Shown here in pieces: positions 1 to 11,282 of a stretch of 64,000 bases of DNA (the first letter of the stretch is position 1; each line of letters opens with the position of its first letter). This DNA comes from Mantis religiosa (taxonomy: Eukaryota; Arthropoda; Insecta; Mantodea; Mantidae). The position numbers and the translations under genes are program-made. The notes under the pieces were generated by a model that worked only from the letters and a program-made list of their open reading frames with translations, made no database searches and was not told the DNA's origin. Location: assembly GCA_030765055.1 (NCBI GenBank), contig CM060951.1:53695437-53759436 (forward strand), in the 5' to 3' direction.

Positions 1-237
1 TGACGAAGAGCTGAAAGAAAATGTTTCCAACTGGTTGAAGTCACAGGCAGCAAACCTCTATGAAGAAGGTATACAAAAACTTGTGCCTCGCTATGACAAA
101 TGCCTGCAAAATTTCGGCAGTTATGTGGAAAAGTAGTTTAAGAGTTGTAGAATCTTGTGCAATAAATAATTTTTCTGTATCTGTACACAATTTAATTTTA
201 TTACCAAACAGAATTTACTTTCTGAACGTACCTCGCA
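1..237 (+). mobile_element. mariner transposon, 3' end (continues left of window)
   Basis: The first 135 bases encode the C-terminal transposase residues (DEELKENVSNWLK, KCLQNFGSYVEK in one frame), then a short 3' UTR and a terminal repeat ending near 237. The same sequence recurs at 9020-9258 at high identity, so this is the end of a second copy of that mariner family. The coding frame is broken by small changes. Confidence 0.8.
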
Positions 238-614
238 TTAAACTCAGTATAACCATAATATTTTAAACTATTAAGTTTCTTGCTTATTAAGCATTTAACA
301 GTAAATGTAAACTATTAAGAATTATAAGTTCAAGTTGAGAGATTCCATTATTTGACAGAATGCTTGATTTGACAGACACTTCTGGTTACACTTACTACCT
401 ATACATGTTGTAAGCAATCATGTTTTTCATGGTTGATGAGTAACACTAATTTTATCAACAACTAATATTTCTCAGCTACTTCACTCTTCTAAAACTCACT
501 GATGTTTTAGTTCTAATATGAACTTATATATTTCTTAGTCATTTCTTCAAATACATAAAATTTCAATTCAATGAAACAATGTAACTGATCCTTAGGAGTA
601 GAACTATGATACAA
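238..614. other. AT-rich, nothing recognised
   Basis: No open frame, repeat or splice-supported exon seen. Confidence 0.3.
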
Positions 615-782
615 TGAAGCACAAAATATAATTTTGTGTCAGACTAGTACTCCATGCTCCATATATTGCTAGTGTTCACCTAGAATGTGTTTTGTTAGGA
701 AGGTCCTAACAAAATACGTTCTAGGTAAACACTAACAATATATGGAGCATGAAGTACCAGTTCAACTCAAAATTATATTAAT
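615..782. repeat. palindromic repeat, copy 1 (Penelope-like end family)
   Basis: Imperfect palindrome centred near 700, with arms of about 70 bp carrying CCATGCTCCATATATTG and its complement. The right arm is almost the same as 8358-8470, where it follows Penelope-like coding sequence. It therefore looks like two element 3' ends joined head to head. Confidence 0.6.
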
Positions 783-2025
783 GTAACCGATATGTCCTTT
801 GCATCAATACATATGACCTCAATAAATTTCAATGAAATAATATGTAGCAATTTAACCACAATCATAGAGAAAATAGAACATACACAATAGCATAAAACAT
901 GCATTTACTTAAGAGAATTCGTACTAGTAACACATCACATAATTCCACATTTGTAACTTTGCGCTAATGAATGTTGGAGTGAAATATAGTTGGTATTCCT
1001 GCACACAACTGTGTTTAATGTGTAACCGCAAGAAGTTTCATTATTGTGTGTCAGTTATTAATTGGTAATATATGTATAATAGGGGTGAGCCGAGATTAGG
1101 AGAATGGCAACACGAGGTTAGTTTGGTGCCTAGCCAATATGGAGTGTTAGTGTAGTTGAACTGCAAAAGACAATTGGTCGATTCAAGTTTGAAATTTGAA
1201 ACTGTTTGGAGTTCTGTGTGTGCAAAGAATCATATTTGATTTTAGATGTGGATTTTGGTTTATTATAAAAAAAAAAAAAAAAATACAAAAGATATTCTTT
1301 TTCAGCAGGAACAAATCGCAGAGATAGGTTGTGTTATTTCTTCCTGAATATTTTTGTATGAAATAATGTCTTTTCTAATATTATGATTAAAATTCATAGA
1401 AATGAGGTAAATTTTAGATAAGTTTAAAAGCCATTGTTAGTGTCAATACTCTGAATTATGATTAATGATAATTGTTTTAATTTTCAGCTATCCATGAAGA
1501 GTGGGATATGCGTACAATTGACATGCCTATCAACTACATCCTTTGTGGCTTTGTCATTTTTAAGTCCCAATTGAAAACTTAAAATCTGAAAGTAGGCTAA
1601 CATTCATTAATGAACTGATTGATATCATTCTCATTTATTACACTAAAATTTCTCCAGTCAAGTAAACAATCTTCACCATACCTTTTCAATGTATTCAAGT
1701 TTAAGTCAATATTTATTATGATAAATGTGAAATAAATGGAAAAATTTGAGTTATGAACGTGTAGAATACTTATTCTTGAGGGCTACTACCTCAAGAAATA
1801 AAAGTAGTTGACAGTGAACTTCATTAATCCATTTAAAAGTTATGGCAAATTTGGTAATGTACCTCCAAAAAATGTAGTGAAGACCTGTTTTAAGAAACAG
1901 TCAAATTTCAGAATAATGGATAGTTAATAACAGAAATGTTTTGTTCACCCTTTTATCAGGAAACAGGAAGTAGCCTTATGAAACTAGTTCATGCAAAAAG
2001 ATTTTTAAAAAAAAGTGTTTCTTAC
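783..2025. other. corepressor intron (3' part in window), no exon seen
   Basis: AT-rich, with an A-run near 1266-1282. I checked for a following corepressor exon on the minus strand and saw none. Confidence 0.35.
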
Positions 2026-2948
2026 CTGCTATTCTTATTTTCTTTGTCAACTCCATCCTTGTCATTGACCAGATGTTCCTTGGCAGGAGTGAGGTTGTTA
2101 CTGTTGCTGTTACTAAGAGTACTACTTGACACAACATTTGATGTGGTGGTCGTAGACACAGAAGAAATTGGACACGAGGAAGTCACTGACACTGTCACTA
2201 TAGGAGAAGAGGCAGTCGAAGGTGCAACAGTTGTTACTGTCACTGAGGAAGTTGAGTTTGTTGTTGCTGTGGTGGATGCCGTAGTTGTTATTGTCGTTGA
2301 CATCTGATCAGCGGCAGTGGAAACAGTAGATGTAGCAGTTGTTGAAATACTAGATGTAACAGCCATAGATATCGAGCTAGTTGAGCTAGTGATACTGCTT
2401 GTCGACGTGGACGAAGACGACGTGGTCGTTGTCGTCGTTGCAGTTGTACTTGTGGTAGTAGCACTTGCACTGTTATTAACATTCACAGCACTGTTCGGTT
2501 GTTCCTGTTTCTGTTGCTGTTCTCTTTGTAACCTAGTGGTGACACCTGTAGGACCACTAAGAACATCCGCAATATTATTCTGCGATGCATTCGAAGGTTT
2601 CGCATGAGGATTGTTTCGACTAGCCCGTGTCCTCTGACGAGATTTACGGAGCAACTGCTTATAGTTTTCAGTCTTCTTGGTCAAATAATAATGTTGGACA
2701 CAATCACAAACACTTTTGCGATCCAGGTACGAGGCTATTACACCAAAGTTTTTCGGATGCTGCAAATACTTTTCCTTGAATAATTCATGCTCTGCAGTAG
2801 TCCAAACATTCAAGAGCTGTCGTTCTTTGTACTCTGCTGTAAAATCCTCTATTCGTCCATTGTTATTCACATAGGTAATTCTCCTCTGCCGAGCATCCAA
2901 AAGAATAGGTGGAATCACAGCATATGATCGCATTTTCTTATCTTCCAT
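2026..2948 (-). CDS. Smr: Smrter/NCoR exon: SANT1 (HDAC3-activating domain) and Ser/Thr-rich tail
   Basis: The exon is 923 nt (307 codons plus 2 nt). The acceptor is a T-rich tract ending cag at 2951-2949 and the donor is gtaag at 2025-2021. Residues about 7-44 match the NCoR segment with VIPP and DA.QRR. Residues 46-97 are the SANT1 domain with HPKNFG, IASYLDRKSV, DCV and YYLTKKTENYK. The Tyr-Tyr and Lys-Lys pairs that in SMRT contact inositol tetraphosphate and HDAC3 are kept, so a functional deacetylase-activating domain is likely. From residue about 135 the exon becomes a tract of roughly 150 residues dominated by Ser and Thr with some Ala and Val, unlike the basic linker in vertebrates. 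The exon ends in phase 2, so the gene continues to the left of the window toward SANT2. No further exon is visible in 1-2025. Confidence 0.95.
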
Positions 2949-4074
2949 CTGAAAAAAAAAATTATGTAATTCAACATTTAAAGAAGCTATCAGTTGTAGG
3001 TTTTAAAATATTTTTTTAATAAGAATACCTGCAGGTATAGGTTCTAAGGGATATTTTTACATTTCAGTCTTTTGATACAAGGTACTTATATGTGAATTAC
3101 CTATCTCCTGCAAGGTATATTCCACTCTCACTCTCTGTATCTGGAAATATATATACTTAAAAGCTTTAAATGATTAATATAAGTTCTACATTTTATTCAC
3201 TCATTAACTTGCTAGCTTCATCTTTTAAATATGTCAAATGAATTTCTAGTACTATTCACATTGATTATATTTAATATCTGTCAAAAAGTTTAACAACCAT
3301 TTCAATTTTGTCTGTAGTTTTTCATGAACAATTGCAAGTTGTAACAGATTTATCCATTCAAGTAATAACAATGGATGTGAACAAAATATATAATTTAACA
3401 ACCTTTCTTCATAAAGCTAACAGTGAAGCGTAATTCACTAAATTATAATTATTAGTGTCATACTTCACTTATCTTTGGTATTAATGAATATTTTAAAAGG
3501 AATAATTATGTAGAAAATAGTTATATTTGTGTAATATTTTATACGGACTAGTTTTCCAGATATATTGTTTGCCTCCTCAGCCATGTTAACATTTTCAAAT
3601 ATGTTTAAATATTTATTTGCCTGGTCTCAATAGCTAAGTGGAAAATATCAGCACGACCTCCTCAGAGGTTTTCTGAGCATCAAGATAAAATTTCTAAATT
3701 AAACAATTTTTCTTCTGTGCCTAATTTGAAAAATGAAGTAAGAACATTGTAATAAATATCAGCTCACAACAGTAGAGCATTATAACCCGAAATTGGTGAA
3801 AATATCAAATTTAAGAAGCAATACATACCGAATGTGAAGTTAATTTAAAAATCAACTCCTTTCAAATGAAGCCTTCATAGCAATTTTATTGGTCATGTAC
3901 ATGTATCTTGAATTCTGAAATTTAGTGCTATGAATGATTTGAGTCAAGAAGGCCTGTGCTCTGCCAAAGTAACAACTGAACATCTTTATACATACAGTAT
4001 TGCTGCTTGTGCATTTCAACTTATCATGTTACCTTTGTCGTTCTCTTGCATTATCGTACCAGTTTAATTTAGTG
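2949..4074. other. intron, nothing recognised apart from a short snap-back
   Basis: AT-rich. It contains AGTGAAGC at 3422-3429 and ACTTCACT at 3462-3469 around a small hairpin; see the snap-back finding. Confidence 0.35.
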
Positions 4075-4290
4075 TTTTACTTGGCCAAACACTTACACAG
4101 AATAGGAATTTAAACAAGTCCAAATTGTCCTCTGTGCAACAAAGAAGAGGATATGACTGAAGACCATCTTTCAACCTGTGAAGCCCTACCTGCCGGACCC
4201 ACTACACAGAAATATTAGAGAGCAATAGAGCTAATGGCTTCATTGCCAAAGCCTAGCATTTGAAAACAACAACAACACATTTATGTTTAA
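4075..4290 (+). mobile_element. LINE C-terminal fragment with CCHC-type finger
   Basis: A short in-frame stretch at about 4126-4190 encodes CPLCNKEEDMTEDHLSTCEA, a C-x2-C-x9-H-x4-C arrangement like the C-terminal finger after the reverse transcriptase in jockey/R1-type LINEs. It is preceded by LAKHLHRIG, as in RNase H-like tails of such elements. Only a decayed fragment is left. Confidence 0.5.
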
Positions 4291-5125
4291 CCAACTCAAA
4301 CAATAACTTTAAGAACTAAATGCCTGAAGCAGATCCAGTGTCAACCCTGCAAACTTCTGAAAATAGTAAAAATAGGAGCCAGGTGTTTCACCTTTTATTT
4401 TGGACACTGACTAACCTAGAAATAAAAAATTGTGTAAACTACCAACTCCTGGCCTTCTTTCATATCATTTGGTATAACAGAACAAAGGACATGAAAAGTC
4501 CTGTTGATGCCTTCGACAACAATATCATTTGGAAGCTGAAGATAAAGTTTACAAGTAGTATGTACATCGGCTGGACGTGACATTAGCATTTCAGATACTT
4601 TTAGAGCACGGAAGGAACGAAACAGCCAATTAAAATTGTGTAATCCTTCTTGCTATTATGTAGACCATTATTAGGATTTGAAATAATACTGGCTTCTTTA
4701 ATCATACTTGAATCACACCAAAAACCAGCATGGGATAAATCATACATAACATATTGTCAGTTCTACAAATCTTGTAAAGCTTCATTTAAACTTATATAAG
4801 AGGTCTATGAAGCTCTCATTAAATTTCTGAACCTTAAGTTAACAGTTAATAACAGGCAAAAATAAAAATAATTATGTATTCTACACTTCGTTTGAAAGAA
4901 ATTCTCAAAATTTATAGAGTGCCAATACAAAGTTTTGAGATTGAGAAGGTGAAGGCCAGCACATTGGAACTTATTGCCAGATGGGTAGCCCCATACTCTG
5001 TAAGTAAAGTATGGACTAGGACAGACCAAAAAATGCTCCTGTTTTAATAAAGTGTGATTCAATGAGTCTTTAATATGAAATTAGCATAACTTAACAATGC
5101 TTATAAAACTAAGTCAAGTAGGTAC
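4291..5125. other. intron, nothing recognised
   Basis: No repeat or coding signal that I could support. Confidence 0.3.
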
Positions 5126-5576
5126 TTCCCATGTTGAAGTTTTATTGGGTCACAGGACATTCGCCCTCTACCTCAGCATTTTGGTGACTGACTCTGCCGC
5201 TTCCTTTCCTCTTCCTTCTCCTGTATCTGATCCTGTTGCCATCTGGTGTTAGGAGCGCAAAGTTTTAACACTTCATTAAGTGGTGGGATTTCAAAATTTA
5301 TAACATGTTCCTGTTTTTAATTATGTGGATTTTTTCCCAGATGTCTAATTCTATTGAAGTGTTAAATATTCTAATGAATTGTTAAAACTTTGCGCTCCTA
5401 ACACCAGATAGCAACAGGATCAGATACAGGAGAAGGAAGAGGAAAGGAAGGGGCAGAGTCAGTCACTAAACTGGTGAGGAAGAGGGCGAATGTCCTGGAA
5501 AATGTTCCAGCATTTTTAAAAACAATAAGTGAAGGTGAGTGTAAACAAGTGTGACTCAACAAAACTTCAACATGAA
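5126..5576. repeat. foldback element, about 450 bp
   Basis: The left part 5126-5275 and right part 5385-5576 are inverted copies, sharing GCGCTCCTAACACCAGAT and GAGGGCGAATGTCCTG blocks, with small insertions in the right arm and a loop near 5276-5384. The right arm has an open stretch rich in Glu, Lys and Gly. Its layout resembles the Penelope-like inverted dimers nearby, but the sequence family is not established. Confidence 0.55.
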
Positions 5577-5829
5577 GAAAACTTCACTGTTAATAATGCT
5601 TCTATTTGTAATATTTAAGATACTTCCCACTTCCAGAGTTCCAATAACATACGGATGAACAACTCATAGTGCACAGATAGTCAGTCACTGTAATTGACCT
5701 GAAAATTTTGCACTTTCACTCAATGACTTCCTAAAATGTTAAAAGCTGATTAAACCAGTGAAGTATACATCTGGCAATGGAAGTAACTGAAGTAATCACT
5801 GCAGCTGTTGAAAATGCTTCATGAAAATA

Positions 5830-6640
5830 ATTGCTTACCATATAAAGAAATTTTAGGCAGCATTGCAGAGTTATTTGACACTAGTTTTGAAAATCCCTCA
5901 TGAATTCCTCTGAGTGAGGAATCTCTCATCCCAATGGGTGCTTTACAATTTATCAGGGAACAAAGATATGCCTATGTTAAATGGTGTGAGGAAATGGTGA
6001 TAAAATTTGAAGGATAGGAATTGTAGACTGGTTTCTGATTTGTCACTGATGATGAAATCTGGATTTATCAGTTTGATCTGTACACTAAGTGATAAACAGC
6101 AGTATGATCTTTCCTGATGACAATCCACTAAGTGTCCTGACTTGTTGCAAGAAAATGGTGGCTTATTCTTCTCCAAGGGCGGTTATGTGGCAACCATTCT
6201 GATGGAAGAGCAAAGACTGATAACCGCTAACTGGTACACCAAAGTCTGCATGCCAGAAGTTTCCATCAAACTTCAGTAATGATGGCCACTCATGGGACTT
6301 TGAGGGATGACAATGCATCCACACACAGTCAATACTAACCATTCAATTCCTTGAGTCTGCAGAGGTCAAACTTATGACTCATTCACCATATAGTAGACCT
6401 TGTTCCATGCAATTATTTCTCCAAAGGTAAAAAATTGCTTATGTAGAGATTTTCAACCCCTGAAGATGCCATTTTCACCAATAAAGGGGAGCTTACAGAA
6501 GAAAATGCATACCAGGAGTGCTTCCAGAAGTAATTTTAGCAAATGCAGAGGTGCATATAGTGCTGAGGTAAGCAGTTTGAAAAAGCAGGAAAATCATAGC
6601 TTTCTTTTAAAAAAATGGTTTTGGTGCATCTCGTAACTTT
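5830..6640 (+). pseudogene. decayed mariner transposase
   Basis: Scattered frames keep the landmarks of a mariner transposase in order: VTDDEIWIY with the first catalytic Asp, an FFSKGGYVATI-like strand, a D-N-A-S-T-H stretch with the second Asp, then MTHSPYS and PKVKNCL around the third position. Stops and frameshifts are frequent. It is unlike the two better-kept mariner families in this window, so it is an older third family. Confidence 0.6.
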
Positions 6641-7079
6641 TATAGTGACTCTCATACATGTAGCATCTCCAAAGGATTTTGCATCAGCATAAGCGCAAAC
6701 AATAAAGCAGTTGACCATCAGGATATCATCACATTAAACAAAGTGATCTCTAAGACTGGCCATCCAGAAATCATTTCTAATTGCAAATATGAGGGCTATC
6801 CCTAAGGCAGCTGACCTAATAAACAAGACAAACATTTTGGGAAAATATAGTTAATTCTCTGCAGTTATAAGTCTCCTTTCAGATACAAATTTTTGAGGAA
6901 TGTTCAATAGATTCAACACCCTGTTTATAGCGAGCACCATACTCTGCAAAATAATCTGCTACAGATTCACATCTTAATTGCTTGGCATAATTCTTTATGA
7001 GAGTTCATATCAAAAAAGGAGATTGTGACCTTGATGTTGGATTAAGATTAGTTTGGGTGCAGATGTTCAGTAACTAGTA
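6641..7079. other. intron, unassigned
   Basis: A 45-codon open stretch on the minus strand (about 7007-6880) has no family I can name. Confidence 0.3.
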
Positions 7080-7190
7080 AAGATATTATTGTTCTTCCGG
7101 TATTTCCTAGAAGAGTTATTAAAAGGTGTCCTGCAATTATATTAGCAGCTAGTCGAATTGCAAATCTTTTACCACAAAGCCATTTGTTCA
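7080..7190 (-). pseudogene. nuclear insertion of mitochondrial ATP6 fragment
   Basis: On the minus strand the frame reads AIRLAANIIAGHLLITLLGN, the highly conserved transmembrane helix of ATP synthase subunit a from insect mitochondria. The match covers only about 100 bp and both sides are unrelated, so this is a short NUMT. Confidence 0.65.
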
Positions 7191-7261
7191 AGTTTGGAAA
7201 TGGAAAATAATTAGAGAGAATTATATCTAGCAAATAAAGTGCATAAGGAAGCAATATGACT

Positions 7262-7400
7262 AATATAATTTTGAATCAAATTTGTACTCCATGCTCATTT
7301 ATTGCTAGTGTTTACCTAGAATGCATTCTGTTAGGGCCTTCCTAACTTCCTCAGAAACAAAACACGTTCTAGCCATATATGGAGCATGGAGTACCATGAG
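7262..7400. repeat. palindromic repeat, copy 2 (Penelope-like end family)
   Basis: Palindrome with the same core as 615-782: the left arm starts with TACTCCATGCTC and the right arm ends with GGAGCATGGAGTACCA. The centre is partly degraded and carries an extra 12-15 bp. Confidence 0.55.
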
Positions 7401-8039
7401 TGGCATTCGAAAATGATTTAAAATTGCATTGTATCAAAGATACTGCGCAATTTATGAGCACATCTTCTCGTAGGACGATAACAGGCAGATGCTAGATGGC
7501 ATTTGTGCACTATTTGCATACAGAGAAAGGGCAGTGCTTATTTGTTATCAGGTACAAAAATCCATGGACAAGATGGAAGGCGACTCATGGACCAAGATGC
7601 GCTGTATGGTTTCTGTGTAAGGAAGGTATCAAAATACAGATATTCACAAGTTAAATGACCTCTGGAGCCAAGAAGCTCCTGCACAAAAGACTATTTAAAA
7701 CTGCATACCTGGGTTCGCCAGTAGAAGGGAATCGGCAAGCAAGAATATGAGTATTGGTCGTCCGATGGCCGTTGTTATAACAACGGAGAGACAACAGGGT
7801 TTATCTCTGGACTGAGGATGCAAACGATTTGTTTGCGAAATCGATTTCCATTTGAAAAGAAGTATCAACACCAATTTGCTACGGTAAGTGAAGCCTAAGT
7901 GGCAAATATTTTTATTTGTGTAATATTTATTGCTTCACTGTAGCTAGTTTCATTTTATACGTAATTAGTACAGTTATTTGATGCAAAGAAATTAATCTTT
8001 CCTTCACACTAACCATGTATAAGCTAAGGTTTTGGATAC
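7401..8039. other. intron, mostly unassigned
   Basis: Contains AGTGAAGC at 7887-7894 and GCTTCACT at 7932-7939 (snap-back pair). Positions 7980-8035 resemble 17525-17600, so part of this is dispersed repeat. Confidence 0.35.
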
Positions 8040-8475
8040 ATAGAGTCAAACTAGTGCTATTCTTTAGGAACATCAAGAACAAAGAAATAAACAAATCAGT
8101 GATAGCATACCATTTATGAAATGATAATCAAGATAGAGAACAAGAAATCCATTTATTAAAAAATGTTTAGGCTCCAACTGCATTAAGCAAGTAGGAAAAG
8201 GTATACATAAGGAAATATGAAAGAAAAGTGTTCAATTTCGACACCACTTTTGAAGAGAATGCAAACTTCAAGTTCATTAAGATACCAACAGAGACGCCCC
8301 CATTGCTTCCAAGGAGTTCACCAAATCAAAGTTCAACAGTTGACATCAGCTGAAGATGTTAGGAAGGTCCAAACGAAATGTTTTAGGTAAACACTAGCAA
8401 TATATGGAGCATTGAGTACTAGTTTGACTCTAAATTATATTAATTTTGTGCTTCATATCATACTCTTTACTCATA
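8040..8475 (+). mobile_element. Penelope-like retroelement, 3' fragment
   Basis: The frame reads FRNIKNKEINKSVIAYHL, then IHLLKNV, then FNFDTTFEENANFKFI, with two stops. The same layout is found at 17806-18130 and 32138-32428, where the residues before it (TRAKEHFRNIK) resemble the end of a GIY-YIG nuclease domain, the C-terminal domain of Penelope-like elements. The 3' end at 8358-8475 is the unit found as palindromes at 615-782 and 7262-7400. Family assignment is by motif only. Confidence 0.5.
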
Positions 8476-8554
8476 AGAATATTATAACCATTAATGAGGT
8501 AGTTATGTTAATGATACTGTTAAATCTACAGGAAAAGCTCCATGACCCACTTAT

Positions 8555-9258
8555 ACAAGGGGCGTCCAGAAAGTAAGTTCTGTTTCAATTTATCTCCGCT
8601 GCAGCGCTGCGATCGCAGTTTGCACATGCGCGGTAGACGCTCTGTATCAAGGAGAAGAAACGTGCGCCATAGTGATATCGCTGTCAGCCACGTACGCTTT
8701 GTTGTGCTTGTTTACAATGTCGGTGTTGATTGAAAATCCCACCGCTTGAGAAATCAGATCTGTGATTCATTTTCTGAATGCTAGGAAAGTGAAACCAATT
8801 GAAATAATTTATCGGCAAATTTGCAATGTCAAAAGGTGTTGTGTTTCTTCACGACAACGCACGATCACACACTGAAAATGTGACGAAAAACTTTCTACAG
8901 GGATTTGGCTGGGACGTGTTTGACCCCCCCCCCCCCCCCCCCCCCCCCGCAATACAACCCTGACCTCGCTCCTAGCGGCTTGCATCTCAAATCTCTCCTT
9001 GGCGGTCAACACTTCAACAATGACGAAGAGCTGAAAGAAAATGTTTCCAACTGGTTGAAGACACAGGCGGCAAACTTCTATGAAGAAGGTATACAAAAAC
9101 TTGTGCCTCGCTTTGACAAATGTCTGCAAAATTTCGGCAGTTATGTGGAAAAGTAGTTTAAGAGTTGTAGAATTTTGTGCAACAAATAATTTTTCTGTAT
9201 CTATACACAATTTAATTTTATTACCAAACAGAACTTAACTTTCTGGACGTACCTCATA
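8555..9258 (+). mobile_element. mariner transposon, internally deleted
   Basis: Bounded by inverted repeats sharing CGTCCAGAAAGT and TTCTGTTT, next to TA dinucleotides. The N-terminal coding part (MSVLIENPTA, then VIHFLNARKVKPIEI) jumps directly to VVFLHDNARSHT, so roughly the middle half of the transposase is deleted. The C-terminus is well kept to GSYVEK. The region expected to read HPPYSPD is replaced by a run of 25 C at 8924-8948. It is non-autonomous and of the same family as 1-237. Confidence 0.88.
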
Positions 9259-9679
9259 TAAGCGTTTGGAGAATTAGACAAAGTTTTAATCAAAGAATTA
9301 GGTACCAGAGTTAATGAACAGTGTGAGAAAACTAAATTATGATTTCTCATAACTTTAGATATGTGAATTTTGAAGATTTTGATTTCTTAAAGAAACTCTG
9401 TTCTACCTTGGATATATCAAGTGAATCACACTGTGAAATGATAAATGCTATTGAAATGCTGTTTTCATAGACATAAATTTTAAAAAGGACCAAAAACAAA
9501 TGGGTCATCAAACATTGCCACTCCCTTACTCAAAAAGGAACCTCAGAAGAGTAGAAGTGTTCTCAGAAGAGTAAACCATTAAGGCAACAATGTAGTAACT
9601 GCCACAACCCATAAATTGCAAGACCCAAAAAATACCCTGTATTTTCAGAAGAGAAAACTATTAAAGTAACAATGTAATA
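9259..9679. other. intron with local imperfect tandem repeat
   Basis: Two related units around 9540-9645 and 9645-9680/9804-9830 share AGAAGAG, TTAA(A/G)G and ACAATGTA blocks and CAAGACCC. The second is interrupted by the 9680-9803 insertion. Confidence 0.4.
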
Positions 9680-9803
9680 TATCGAGATTTAACTGTATTG
9701 GAACACCACAGTGAAGCGAAAAATTATTAAATTTTAGATGAGTCGTATTTCTTACACATCTGCTTCACTTTCGTGTAAGAAATACGACTCATTTAAAATT
9801 TAA
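9680..9803. repeat. snap-back insertion 1
   Basis: About 124 bp flanked by a 13-bp direct repeat TAACAATGTAATA (9667-9679 and 9804-9816). Inside, arms 9724-9757 and 9773-9806 pair over 34 bp with two mismatches. AGTGAAGC at 9710-9717 lies before the left arm and its complement GCTTCACT at 9762-9769 lies in the loop, giving an X-A-X'-A' order. Confidence 0.6.
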
Positions 9804-10054
9804 TAACAATGTAATAATTGCAAGACCCATATATTAGCTATGCCTCACCTCCATAGTGTCTGCCTTATTATCCAGAAAACCCAAGTTTCAATCTCAGAAA
9901 TGTTCTTTTTCAGGGTTTTCCATTAAGCTCTATGACTCACATGAGATTAATTTTATGCTATAAAATAACAATAGGGATAAACAAGTAAAAATATTGTATA
10001 AACCACATTAAACCTTATATACCCACAAAATATATTAATTTAGTTTTCCTATAC

Positions 10055-10361
10055 CTCTTGCTCTTGCAGACCATCCACTATCTCCTCCAGCTCTGCTTCA
10101 CTCTTGACACGAGCACCAACACGGTTGAACCTTTCACGATCTTCTCTTTGTTTTCTCAGTTCTGGGAAAACCTTCTCAAAAAATTCTCTGTTCTTAGCCT
10201 CCTTCGCTTTGCGCTTCTGTGAAGATTCCACCTTTTCCACCTTACGAAGCCATTCTTGCATCAGCTTGGAATATGTGGCAGTCAAGTACTTCTCCCGGCT
10301 TTCTCGTTCCGCATGTTTCCGTTTGAAGTACTCAATAAGACGCTTCTTGAATGTCAAGTAC
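10055..10361 (-). CDS. Smr: Smrter/NCoR exon: basic helical region before SANT1
   Basis: The exon is 307 nt (1 nt plus 102 codons). Its acceptor is ttttgcag ending at 10362 and its donor gtatag at 10054-10049 is weak at +3 to +6. The protein is almost all charged helix: an FKKRLIEYFKRKHAERE start, a W-containing segment, KRKAKEAKNREFFEKVFPEL, then RERFNRVG and a final DGLQEQE. It aligns collinearly with the NCoR/SMRT region ending in IIDGLSEQEN, the first part of the deacetylase-activating domain that packs on HDAC3. It ends in phase 0 directly before the SANT exon. Confidence 0.94.
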
Positions 10362-10955
10362 CTGCAAAAATGTGAACAATAACAGGTTAGAAATATAAGA
10401 TTATCTTTTAATACAGCATTATTATTTTAATCAAGGTAAAATAAAGCTGTTGTAATCAGATTGAAAGTTTATCTCAGCAAAATGTTAGCATATTCAGTAT
10501 CAACCTTAGTAATCTTTAACCATGCTTTTACTATTACTCATCATTTGGTACAATTATTCCAGATTCAACAGTGTCAGAACACAATGGAACTGTGTCTGAA
10601 ACCAATAATGAAAACTGTGCGTGTGTCAGAGAAGCTTATTGTAGCTCATTCTCAATTATGGTTGAACGTGTGATTTTATCTGTGTGTATATTTTTAAAGT
10701 TCATATTAACAGGCAGAGAGCTCAATGTATTTAGCTACAATAATGCTTAAAATGAACTGCATTGTATAATCAGAATTAACACTTCAAAATATTGCTACCT
10801 TTGACTGTTATTGTTGAACAGTAATCTCTCACTCTCTGGCACCAAAATCTATTAGAAATTGCAACGAAATGCTGACTAAACTAGATTTTAAAATTTGCAT
10901 CTTGAGAAATTATTTTTTAAGAATTTTGTTGCTTATGAAAGTACATAAGATACTT
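10362..10955. other. intron, nothing recognised
   Basis: AT-rich, no supported feature. Confidence 0.3.
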
Positions 10956-11009
10956 AAAAAAAACTATTTGTAGTTGGTTTTTTTACACTTCGTCGCTTAC
11001 TTTTTTATA

Positions 11010-11275
11010 TTCTTGAGGGACTAGTTATGGAAGCCCTTTATCCATTTTCAACCTCTATTCAACTATCGTCTGTTGTCATCTGTTCTCTTCTCTCTGGTGC
11101 TGGAACTATGAACTTCTTTCGAGTAATGAACTTTGAGATTCCACCAGTAGATAATTTGACAAAGAACTTCATAGTTCCACCACCAGAGAGAAGAGAACAG
11201 ATGACAACAGACGATAGTTGGATAGAGGTTAAAATGGATGCAAGGACTTCCAAAACTAGTCCCTCAATAATATAA
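11010..11275. repeat. inverted dimer of Penelope-like 3' end
   Basis: Near-perfect hairpin: arms from about 11012 and to about 11272, each containing TCGTCTGTTGTCATCTGTTC or its complement, with a loop of about 35 bp near 11125-11160. The outward reading of the right arm gives FIVPPPERREQMTTDDSW, similar to FLEPPPEETMTKYW at the end of the 17.8-kb Penelope-like copy. Both ends carry the GGACTAGT / ACTAGTCC termini. Confidence 0.6.
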
Positions 11276-11282
11276 AAATGCA

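Noticed and set aside
1936..2607. Val/Thr-rich and Leu-rich plus-strand frames
   Set aside because: They are antisense to the Ser/Thr-rich part of the SANT exon.
6880..7007. 45-codon minus-strand stretch beside the NUMT
   Set aside because: It does not match mitochondrial genes in either code, and I cannot name a family.
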